Shown here: positions 12,781 through 19,343 of the stretch, one piece after another | Layout: each line of letters begins with the position of its first letter | Position numbering within the stretch: the stretch's first letter is position 1 | Assembly: GCA_902490445.1 (NCBI GenBank) | Contig: CABUDZ010000032.1 | Span: 1-19,343 of the forward strand | DNA length: 19,343 nucleotides | DNA from: an uncultured Collinsella sp. | GTDB lineage: Bacteria; Actinomycetota; Coriobacteriia; Coriobacteriales; Coriobacteriaceae | Direction of reading: 5' to 3' | The notes under the pieces: generated by a model | Told to the model about the DNA's origin: nothing | Databases searched by the model: none | The model's input: only the letters and a program-made list of their open reading frames with translations | Program-made: the position numbers and the translations under genes

Positions 12781-14919
12781 CTATTTGTCGGCGTCGGTGT
12801 TGCCGTCAGCGTTGACGGCATGGTCATCGCCGGCATCATCGGATGCGGCTTCGGCATCCTCCTGCATGGCCGCCTGCGCAAAGGCCGCAGCATCAGCCGC
12901 CAGCTCCTCCTCGCTCATGCGAGGCAAGCGCTTCTTGGTCGGCATGCCGGCCGCCTTGGCATTGCGCTCCTCCTTGGCCGCCAGGATATCGCCCTCGCGC
13001 TCAAGGTAGGCATCCCACTCATTGCCGAGCAGGGCGTTCACGGCGTCGCCTTCGACGGTCTCGCGCTCAAGCAGCACCTTCGCCATCAGATCGAGCTGAT
13101 CGCGACGGGTATCCAAAATCTCGACCGCACGGCGATGGGCTTCGCGCATGATGCGCTGAACCTCGATATCGATGCGGCGCGCCGTCTCCTCGGAGTAATC
13201 CTGGTGATCGGCGTAATCGCGACCAAGGAACACCTGATGCTGCGCCTCACCAAACACTTGCGTGCCCAGCTCCTCGCTCATGCCCAGGCGCGTGACCATC
13301 TCGCGCGCCATCTTAGTCGCGCGCTCCAGATCGTTGCTCGCGCCCGACGTGATGTCGTCGCACATGAGCTCCTCGGCAACGCGACCGCCCAAGAACACGG
13401 CGAGCTCGTCGAGCATCTCGTTCTTGGTCTTGAGGAAGTGATCCTCCTGTGGAAGCTGCAGTGTGTAGCCCAGGGCCTGACCGCGGCTGACGATCGAGAT
13501 CTTATGAACCGGATCGGAGTGCTCCAGGATGTGGCCCACCAAAGCGTGACCGCTCTCATGGTAGGCAATCGTGGTGCGCTCGGCCTCGGTCATCACGCGA
13601 CCCTTGCGTTGCGGTCCGGCAATCACGCGCTCCATCGACTCCTCGATCTCGTCCATCGAGATCACGGAACGATGACGGCGAGCGGCCAGCAACGCAGACT
13701 CGTTGAGCAGGTTCGCCAAATCGGCACCAGTAAAGCCAACGGTCATCTGGGCGAGCTTCTCAAACTTAACGTCCTCGTCCATCGGCTTGTTCTCAGCATG
13801 CACGCGCAAGATCTGCTCGCGGCCCTTCACGTCCGGACGGTCGACCGTAACTTGACGATCAAAACGACCGGGGCGCAGCAATGCCGGGTCCAGAATATCG
13901 GGGCGGTTGGTCGCGGCGATCAGGATGACCGACTCGCTTTCCTCAAAACCGTCCATCTCGACCAGCAGCTGGTTGAGCGTCTGCTCGCGCTCGTCGTGGC
14001 CGCCGCCCAAACCGGCTCCGCGCTGACGTCCCACGGCATCGATCTCGTCAATAAAGATGATTGACGGAGCCTGAGACTTGGCCTCCTTAAAGAGGTCACG
14101 CACACGGCTGGCGCCGACACCCACGAACATCTCGACAAAGTCGGAACCCGAGATGCTAAAGAACGGCACGCCCGCCTCGCCGGCAACGGCCTTGGCCAGC
14201 AACGTTTTACCGGTGCCCGGAGGGCCCACCAGCAACACGCCACGCGGGATCTTGGCGCCCAGCTTGCGATAGCGATCCGGATCGCTCAAAAAGTCACGGA
14301 TCTCCTCGAGCTCCTCGACTGCCTCGTCCACGCCGGCAACGTCCTCGAACTTGACCTTGGGACGCGTAGCCTCGTTGGTCTTGGCATTGGTCTTGCCAAA
14401 CTGCATGTTCCTATTATTGGCGCCCATCATCTGGCGCATAAAGTAGAACATGATGGCGATCAGGGCGATCGTCGGCAGCACGCTCATCGCCAAGTCGCCC
14501 CAAAAATCGGGGTCGTTGGTGTTGACGATGTACTTGGTGTCGGGGTGCTCCGCCATAAGCTCGGCAAGCGAATCGGAGCCGACATAGGTCGAGGAGAAGC
14601 TCTTGAGCTCGCTCGTATCACCCTTGTCCTTTTTCGTCTTCCAGTAATGACCCGCCACGCTTCCGTCTTGAACCGTATAGGTCAAATCTTCGACGCGATC
14701 CTGCTTAATGGCGCTCACCATCTCGCTCGTCGCGAGCTTAACGGTATTGCTGGAGCTGGCAAAGCCGGAGCCCATATTAAAGAAGGCGTAGCCCAGAAGC
14801 GCGCAAGCCAAAATAAAATACAGCCAGCCCGTACGCGTGGGCTTCTTGCCTCCGGGCATCCCCGGGACCTTAGGCTCCCGGGGAGTCTGGGAATTGTTAT
14901 CGTTACGGTCGTCGGGCAT
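12781..14919 (-). CDS. ftsH: ATP-dependent zinc metalloprotease FtsH
   Basis: Membrane-anchored AAA+ protease that degrades misfolded and regulatory proteins, acting as a hexamer at the inner face of the membrane. It has 712 residues. There are two membrane segments (about 31-50 and 143-162) around an extracytoplasmic domain. Then come Walker A GPPGTGKT (232-239), Walker B IIFIDE (287-292), the second region of homology ending in LLRPGRFDR (about 348-355), and the zinc site HESGH (454-458). The tail ends in an acidic, Asp/Ala-rich stretch. The ATG lies one base after the hpt stop codon. Its GGAGG is 12 bases away, further than usual, so translation is probably coupled to hpt. It is the last gene of the conserved tilS-hpt-ftsH order. 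Confidence 0.97.
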   Translation of the reverse strand: MPDDRNDNNSQTPREPKVPGMPGGKKPTRTGWLYFILACALLGYAFFNMGSGFASSSNTVKLATSEMVSAIKQDRVEDLTYTVQDGSVAGHYWKTKKDKGDTSELKSFSSTYVGSDSLAELMAEHPDTKYIVNTNDPDFWGDLAMSVLPTIALIAIMFYFMRQMMGANNRNMQFGKTNAKTNEATRPKVKFEDVAGVDEAVEELEEIRDFLSDPDRYRKLGAKIPRGVLLVGPPGTGKTLLAKAVAGEAGVPFFSISGSDFVEMFVGVGASRVRDLFKEAKSQAPSIIFIDEIDAVGRQRGAGLGGGHDEREQTLNQLLVEMDGFEESESVILIAATNRPDILDPALLRPGRFDRQVTVDRPDVKGREQILRVHAENKPMDEDVKFEKLAQMTVGFTGADLANLLNESALLAARRHRSVISMDEIEESMERVIAGPQRKGRVMTEAERTTIAYHESGHALVGHILEHSDPVHKISIVSRGQALGYTLQLPQEDHFLKTKNEMLDELAVFLGGRVAEELMCDDITSGASNDLERATKMAREMVTRLGMSEELGTQVFGEAQHQVFLGRDYADHQDYSEETARRIDIEVQRIMREAHRRAVEILDTRRDQLDLMAKVLLERETVEGDAVNALLGNEWDAYLEREGDILAAKEERNAKAAGMPTKKRLPRMSEEELAADAAAFAQAAMQEDAEAASDDAGDDHAVNADGNTDADK

Positions 14920-14920
14920 C

Positions 14921-15469
14921 TTACGAATAAACCTCCGGTTTCAAAATGCCCAGATACGGAAGGTTGCGATAGCGCTCGGCATAGTCGAGGCCGTAGCCCA
15001 CCACAAAGGCATCGGGGCAATGGGTTCCAACATACTTGGGCGTGACGGCCGAGGTACGGTCCTCAACGTCCTTCCATAGGAAGGCGGCGACCTCCAGAGA
15101 AGCGGGCTTGCGGCTCTCGAGGTTCTTCATCAGGTACTTGAGGGTCAGGCCCGAGTCCAGAATGTCCTCGACGATCAGCACGTCGCGACCACGGATGTCG
15201 ATATCCAGGTCCTTAATGATACGCACGATACCCGAAGACTTCACACCGTCGCCATAGCTCGAAACAGCCATGAAATCGATGTTGGTCGGCAGCTCGATCT
15301 TGCGCATCAGGTCGCCCATAAAGACCACGGCGCCGCGCAGGACCGCAATCAGTACCAGATCCTTACCCGCGTAGTCGCGAGTAATCTGCTCGCCTAGGCG
15401 AGAGACGATACCGTCGATATCCTCCTGCGTAAACAGAACCTTCTCGATATCCGGATGTTGAGAAGCCAT
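14921..15469 (-). CDS. hpt: Hypoxanthine phosphoribosyltransferase
   Basis: Purine salvage enzyme that joins hypoxanthine (or guanine) to PRPP to give IMP or GMP. It has 182 residues, the usual size. The PRPP-binding loop is VLIVEDILDSGLTL (97-110). LVLIAVLRGAVVF is at 38-50, and VGYGLDYAERYRNLP near the end carries the base-contacting region. AAAGGG five bases before the ATG supports the start. It overlaps no gene but abuts ftsH with a one-base gap. The 148-bp gap to tilS has no clear terminator. A TAGAAT hexamer on the minus strand about 60 bp before the start might be an internal -10, without a convincing -35. Confidence 0.96.
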   Translation of the reverse strand: MASQHPDIEKVLFTQEDIDGIVSRLGEQITRDYAGKDLVLIAVLRGAVVFMGDLMRKIELPTNIDFMAVSSYGDGVKSSGIVRIIKDLDIDIRGRDVLIVEDILDSGLTLKYLMKNLESRKPASLEVAAFLWKDVEDRTSAVTPKYVGTHCPDAFVVGYGLDYAERYRNLPYLGILKPEVYS

Positions 15470-15617
15470 GACAACCCTTTCTTGTGCTTAATCGCCCACA
15501 CACCGCCGTATGGACGCGAACTACACATTCTAGCAGCGCACGGGGTATATTTTCCAGCCCGCGCACCATCAGCGCGGGAATACCGTCAACGCCGCACAGA
15601 AAAGCTGGTGCGAGGAG

Positions 15618-17159
15618 CTAATCCGCGTCAACCACGCGAAGCAGATAGGCCACGCGCGTCGCCGCCGTGCACTTAAAACGTTCGTCCGCGCGAACGCCCG
15701 CGACCCATACTACGGCACCCCCCGGAGCCGTTCTTACCACGGGTACGCCAGAGCGGTCTGAAACAGGAATGCGCGCCTCGTTCAACAGGTCTGACACTTT
15801 CTTGCTTCGGCCGTTCATCCCCAACGGGCACATCACGTCTCCCGGCACAGGGCTATCCACCCACAGGCGCGCCGATCGTGCCTCGGTGGGAATCTCCCCG
15901 CGCGAGCCGGCTAACATCCGCTCGCCATCGCAGTCGGCAAACCCCAGGGCCGCCGCATCCACCAAGGCCGCAACCTTTCCGGCAGCAGCAAGCTCGCGGG
16001 CACGGTGCACGATATCGCACCCCGGCTCCACAGCCATCGGCTCCGCTGTCAGCATATGCCCCGCCCCCAGCGGCAGACGACCGGGAACGGAGATCCAATC
16101 GGCCACTAAACCCTCGCGCGCCGCCGGGGCCTTGAACGCCAGCATGCCAAACTCCACACGGGCATCAATTCCCGCAGGAAGCGTAACCGAGCCCGAGCCC
16201 GCAGCGACGCAGGCGAGCACGCGCTCCACGTGCCGCATCTCCGGTCGCGCGTCGGGATCGATGCGCTTAATCGCCAACCGCACGATACGCCGTGCAATCA
16301 CAACCTCAGCGGCGGCAAGACGGCGCGCATCGAGCACCAGTGCGCCCGCCGCTTCCTTGCGCAGGCAGCTTCGAAACGCCTGTGCCGAAAGCTGAGAAAG
16401 AAAGGCATCCTCATCGCCTAAGATCTCGCAGGCGGCGCCAATCGTCTTGCAGACGCTCGCATTGCGCTGCGCCACCACTGGCATCACTCTATGGCGCACG
16501 TAGTTTCGCAGATACGAGACATCCTCATTGCTCTCATCTTCACGCCACGGCTGACCATGTACCTGTAGATAGCCCACGAGCTCGCCATGAGTTAGGTCAA
16601 GCAAGGGGCGCACCACGATATTCCTTCGACGGGGAATGCTCGAAAGCCCAGCCGGGCCCGACCCCTTAATGGCGTTCATCAAAAATGTTTCCGCGCGGTC
16701 CGACGAAGTATGCGCGGTACAGATACGAGCCGCCGTCCGCGGTGCGCCCGATTCGGCACAAAGTTCGCGAACATATCTCCGTGCCGCGGCATAGCGCACC
16801 TCGCGAGCCGCAGCCTCGATATTGCCCGATTCGTCATCAAAATAGGCATGCTCAACACACAGCGGCAAGCCGTATTGCGCGCACAGGTCACGTACAAAGG
16901 CCTCGTCGCCATCGGATGCCTCCCCGCGCAGATGATGGTTTACATGCAGCACGTGCAATCGCTCGCGCGCAATGGGAGCGACGCCGCGCCCGTCCTGGAT
17001 ATCCAGCTTTGATGTGCAAGCCATAAGGAGCAGCGCCGTCGAGTCCGCACCGCCTGATACCATGAGCACTACGGGGGCAGCGGCCTGCCGCGTTGCCAGG
17101 GCGCTCTTATCCGTCCTCGGCGCGGCATGATGTCCATAGTGCTGAGATACCGTTGGCAT
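15618..17159 (-). CDS. tilS: tRNA(Ile)-lysidine synthetase
   Basis: It modifies the wobble cytidine of the CAU-anticodon tRNA-Ile to lysidine, using ATP and lysine, so that AUA is read as Ile. It has 513 residues. The PP-loop ATP site SGGADS is at 35-40, after a somewhat long N-terminus. HVNHHLRGEASDGDE marks the N-type ATP pyrophosphatase domain, and GSGPAGLSSIPRR and the ENxxxxRNYVRH-like segment (about 210-220) are also typical. The C-terminal part with VSDLLNEARIPVSDRSGVPVV is the TilS C-domain. AGGAGG about seven bases upstream fixes the start. It heads the tilS-hpt-ftsH cluster and is divergent from the MBL-fold gene with only 48 bp between start codons. Confidence 0.95.
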   Translation of the reverse strand: MPTVSQHYGHHAAPRTDKSALATRQAAAPVVLMVSGGADSTALLLMACTSKLDIQDGRGVAPIARERLHVLHVNHHLRGEASDGDEAFVRDLCAQYGLPLCVEHAYFDDESGNIEAAAREVRYAAARRYVRELCAESGAPRTAARICTAHTSSDRAETFLMNAIKGSGPAGLSSIPRRRNIVVRPLLDLTHGELVGYLQVHGQPWREDESNEDVSYLRNYVRHRVMPVVAQRNASVCKTIGAACEILGDEDAFLSQLSAQAFRSCLRKEAAGALVLDARRLAAAEVVIARRIVRLAIKRIDPDARPEMRHVERVLACVAAGSGSVTLPAGIDARVEFGMLAFKAPAAREGLVADWISVPGRLPLGAGHMLTAEPMAVEPGCDIVHRARELAAAGKVAALVDAAALGFADCDGERMLAGSRGEIPTEARSARLWVDSPVPGDVMCPLGMNGRSKKVSDLLNEARIPVSDRSGVPVVRTAPGGAVVWVAGVRADERFKCTAATRVAYLLRVVDAD

Positions 17160-17207
17160 TCGCTTCCTCCTCTATTCGTCCGCACTCATTGTATCCTTTG
17201 GAATCTT

Positions 17208-18017
17208 ATGTCTCGCCTGCACCTTCATATCCTCGGCAGCGGCTCAAAAGGCAACTGCGCACTCGTCGAGGGGCCTCAGGGGCTCATCATGATCGACAAC
17301 GGCCTGTCCCGCCGCGAGACACTTAAACGCATGGCGGAGCTTGGCCTCTCGGCAGACGACGTCGCCGCTCTTGTAATCACCCATGAGCATGGTGACCATA
17401 TCAAGGGGCTCGATGTATGGTGCAAGCACTGGCATGGTCCCCTCTTTACCAGCAGGGACACCCTTTCATGCAAAGAAAACCTTGCGCACCTGCCCGTAGA
17501 GGAATTTAACCCCGGCGACACGCTCCCCATTGCCGGCATCCACGTGCAAACCTACTCAACATCACACGATGTCATCAATCCTGTCGGCTATCGATTTAAT
17601 GCTCTCGATGATTCCATCGGCTTTGCCACCGACACCGGAGAGCTATCAAGCCAAGCCATGAACACCCTCAAAGATTGTCGAGTCCTCGCGCTCGAAAGCA
17701 ACCACGATGTGACCATGCTGCGCGAGGGAGAATATCCCCGCTTTCTTCAGGAGCGCATCCTGTCTGCAAGGGGGCACCTCTCCAACGACCAAGCCGCCGA
17801 AGCCGCGCGCGAACTCGTTACCGATCGCACCGAACAGCTCATTGCCATGCATATCAGCCAGGACAATAATCGTCCAAGCCTTACCGTCAAAAGCTATGCC
17901 AACGCGCTTGATGCAAGTCTCGATGATGAACTCGGCAGCTCAGCCACCTGTTTTCAAGGGCCACGGAAGCTCTCGATACGCCCTGCAAGTCAGTATCAAC
18001 CGACAACTATTCAATAG
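17208..18017 (+). CDS. MBL-fold metallohydrolase, YycJ/WalJ-like
   Basis: Metallo-beta-lactamase-fold hydrolase, 269 residues, cytoplasmic. The opening LHILGSGSKGNCALVE and the metal motif THEHGDHIKG (His 59, His 61, Asp 63, His 64) fit the YycJ/WalJ group, which is linked to DNA processing and cell-wall stress in Firmicutes. The later TSHDV and ATDTGEL give the remaining ligands. The start at 17208 (MSRLHLHILG) is chosen by homology of the first strand. It has only a weak TTGGAA site, and the frame is open back to 17127 inside tilS. There is no walRK system nearby, so the name is by fold only. It ends at a strong bidirectional terminator. Confidence 0.85.
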   Translation: MSRLHLHILGSGSKGNCALVEGPQGLIMIDNGLSRRETLKRMAELGLSADDVAALVITHEHGDHIKGLDVWCKHWHGPLFTSRDTLSCKENLAHLPVEEFNPGDTLPIAGIHVQTYSTSHDVINPVGYRFNALDDSIGFATDTGELSSQAMNTLKDCRVLALESNHDVTMLREGEYPRFLQERILSARGHLSNDQAAEAARELVTDRTEQLIAMHISQDNNRPSLTVKSYANALDASLDDELGSSATCFQGPRKLSIRPASQYQPTTIQ

Positions 18018-18034
18018 CCCACTCAAGACAACAA

Positions 18035-18066
18035 AAGGGGGCTGGGAATCACTTCCCAGCCCCCTT
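18035..18066. terminator. Bidirectional terminator between the MBL and hsp20 genes
   Basis: AAGGGGGCTGGGAA (18035-18048) and TTCCCAGCCCCCTT (18053-18066) form a perfect 14-bp stem with a TCAC loop, between convergent genes. T tracts are short on the plus side and TTTTG on the minus side. Confidence 0.85.
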
Positions 18067-18098
18067 AATTCATACTCTCGATTGAAGCAGAGCCATCG

Positions 18099-18530
18099 TT
18101 AGTCGATAGAAATCTTCGTGACGTTCTTCTTCTCGACAATCTTGGGAACCGTAACGGTCAGGATGCCGTCAGCATACTTAGCCGAAAGGCCCTCGCTCGA
18201 AGCGTCCTTCAGATACACGCCGCGCGTCGCGCTGTACGAGCCGAACTCCTTCTGGAGGAAGTTCTTGCCCTCGTTTTCGGCGCTCTCCTCGACGTTCACA
18301 CTGATCGACAGGCGACCCTCATTGAGCTCGACGTCGATGTCATCCTTGGCGACACCGGTAAGATACGCCTTGACCTCGTAGCCATCGCCCTTGTCCTCAA
18401 CGTCAACGGGGAACGCCTTGGAGGCAATCGAGCTATTCGCCAGGTCGGTCATGTCATCAAACAAATCGAACAGCGAACTTGCAGAAGGACGGACCCCAAA
18501 AACCGAACGATAAGGAACCATGCTTGCCAT
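18099..18530 (-). CDS. Small heat-shock protein, Hsp20/alpha-crystallin family
   Basis: ATP-independent holdase chaperone that binds unfolding proteins in large oligomers, cytoplasmic. It has 143 residues, normal for the family. The N-terminal arm (MASMVPYRSVFG, SSLFDLFDDM) is followed by the alpha-crystallin domain starting near DVEDKGDGYEVKAYLTGV. The domain includes the conserved GVYLKD and the A-x-Y-x-x-G-I-L segment AKYADGILTVTVPK. The start at 18530 is supported by AAGGAG eight bases upstream. The 275-bp region before it is AT-rich. No CIRCE element or complete HAIR (HspR) site was recognised there, so its heat control is unresolved. Confidence 0.93.
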   Translation of the reverse strand: MASMVPYRSVFGVRPSASSLFDLFDDMTDLANSSIASKAFPVDVEDKGDGYEVKAYLTGVAKDDIDVELNEGRLSISVNVEESAENEGKNFLQKEFGSYSATRGVYLKDASSEGLSAKYADGILTVTVPKIVEKKNVTKISID

Positions 18531-18589
18531 GTTTACCACTCCTTGTAAGGACTGCCGAGTCATCTTCTAGGTGACTGGGACTTCTTTTG

Positions 18590-18670
18590 ACGCTGTTATA
18601 TATGCCCAGCCGCTTCTTATATATACATCGACTATAAAGTTTTTTGAGTCTATTTATATAAGCATATCTA
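18590..18670. other. AT-rich upstream region of the hsp20 gene
   Basis: The stretch carries repeated TTATATA-type runs (near 18596, 18617 and 18653) and a lone TTGAGTC at about 18643-18649. It is much richer in A+T than its surroundings and should contain the hsp20 promoter. No -35/-10 pair or paired operator stands out. Confidence 0.35.
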
Positions 18671-18805
18671 AGTCTGGTTGACTAAGGTTTTGTCTAATAA
18701 ACGGAATTTGAACGTAGGCTTAAATAATGTATGCAATCCCATCAAAACTAGACGGCTGGCTTACAATGGGCGCATACACGATATTGATGACGAACTAAGG
18801 GCATC

Positions 18806-19273
18806 ATGGACGATCAAAAACAGGACAACACGTTTATGCCGGAGCAGGACGAAGCATCCAGCCCGCAACCGATTCGATTCCATCGCCCCCACATCTCGCA
18901 AGAGCCTATCAATGACCCAGAGCCCAAATATGTGACAAGAAACCGATATCAAACACTCGAAGAAGCGCAAACGGGGCGCAAACATATGGGCGTCGCCTCG
19001 GGAGACCCTGTATATCTGAAAGACGCACCATTATCTAAAAACAGCGCAGCTAGTGATGAGCCGATGAAAGCATCCGCCGCTCATCAACAAAGAGGGCCTC
19101 GACCCAAGCAAACCTTGACGCATTCGGCTCGCTATCTCGAAACGCCAAAACAGGGAAAGTCAATCTTCGTTTCGTCAAGTAAACGACGCAAGCAGCATCA
19201 GCTGACAATCCTGCTTATGATCATTGCGGCCATAGCAGTTGCCCTTGTTATACGATTTATTTTCTTTAAATAA
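18806..19273 (+). CDS. Hypothetical protein with C-terminal membrane anchor
   Basis: Not recognised. It has 155 residues. Residues 1-128 are hydrophilic, rich in Gln, Pro, Lys and Ser, and probably disordered. A basic patch KRRKQHQ then precedes one hydrophobic segment, LTILLMIIAAIAVALVIRFI, and the protein ends in FFK. By the positive-inside rule this is a tail-anchored protein with its long N-terminal part in the cytoplasm. The ATG follows a weak AAGGGC. A TACAAT hexamer about 40 bp upstream (near 18763) could be its -10. The gene is divergent from hsp20. It could be a small division- or envelope-associated protein, but nothing in the sequence proves this. Confidence 0.7.
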   Translation: MDDQKQDNTFMPEQDEASSPQPIRFHRPHISQEPINDPEPKYVTRNRYQTLEEAQTGRKHMGVASGDPVYLKDAPLSKNSAASDEPMKASAAHQQRGPRPKQTLTHSARYLETPKQGKSIFVSSSKRRKQHQLTILLMIIAAIAVALVIRFIFFK

Positions 19274-19276
19274 GGG

Positions 19277-19316
19277 CTCAATACCAAAAACGATAAGATC
19301 GTCTCGTGTAATTGAG
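19277..19316. other. Weak nested inverted repeat after the last gene
   Basis: CTCAAT (19277-19282) and ATTGAG (19311-19316) enclose ACGAT-AAG-ATCGT (19290-19302). There is no T tract on the plus strand, so this is only a possible 3'-end structure. A further TTTACG/CGTAAA pair follows near the window edge. Confidence 0.3.
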
Positions 19317-19343
19317 TCATTTACGCGCCGTAAACGCAAAAAA

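Noticed and set aside
12673..14064. A 463-codon plus-strand open frame opposite ftsH
   Set aside because: It runs from the palindrome through the ftsH terminator into ftsH. The ftsH reading is certain and the plus frame shows no known motif.
18541..18700. Possible HspR (HAIR) or CIRCE site upstream of hsp20
   Set aside because: Only one TTGAGT half-site was found, with no ACTCAAG partner at the right distance, and no TTAGCACTC/GAGTGCTAA pair.

Overview
The window looks like a chromosomal segment of a high-GC gut actinobacterium of the Coriobacteriia, most like Collinsella. This is inferred from base composition, the character of the proteins and the EF-G-like paralog, and no search was run. 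Most genes lie on the minus strand. Three are on the plus strand: the RNA methyltransferase, the MBL-fold hydrolase and the last small membrane protein. No rRNA, tRNA, CRISPR array, transposase or phage gene was seen.

Region 1 (1-3437) is a carbohydrate module on the minus strand. It holds a HAD phosphatase/mutase with its own terminator, a class II (FBA/GatY-type) aldolase directly followed by a XylB-like FGGY kinase, and the first eight codons of another gene leaving the window. Related TAGAC/GTCTA operator-like sites stand in front of three of the transcription units, which suggests one repressor encoded outside the window. Region 2 (3471-5646) is an EF-G-like GTPase paralog with strongly degenerate GTPase motifs and two tandem terminators.

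Region 3 (5884-8631) is a polar amino-acid ABC importer operon, transcribed binding protein, permease, ATPase. It has a good promoter with a 10-bp inverted repeat across it. Both gaps in the operon are filled by two copies of one structured element: a core with two identical 20-nt halves sits inside outer stems that differ between copies yet are self-complementary in each. Next to the promoter is a 137-bp nested palindrome with perfect 35-bp arms (8640-8776). Region 4 is a RumA/TrmA-type RNA methyltransferase (+), then a PHP-domain hydrolase and a class I/II aminotransferase (-). A 52-bp palindrome with perfect 20-bp arms lies upstream of the aminotransferase.

Region 5 (12731-17159) is the conserved housekeeping cluster tilS-hpt-ftsH, with hpt and ftsH one base apart. 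A metallo-beta-lactamase-fold protein (YycJ/WalJ type) diverges from tilS across only 48 bp. Region 6 is a small heat-shock protein (Hsp20, -) and, divergent from it, a small unknown protein with a disordered N-terminal part and one C-terminal membrane segment.

The coding genes are mostly recognisable families. The least explained material is intergenic: the duplicated structured element in the importer operon, the two large palindromes, and the shared operator set of the sugar module.
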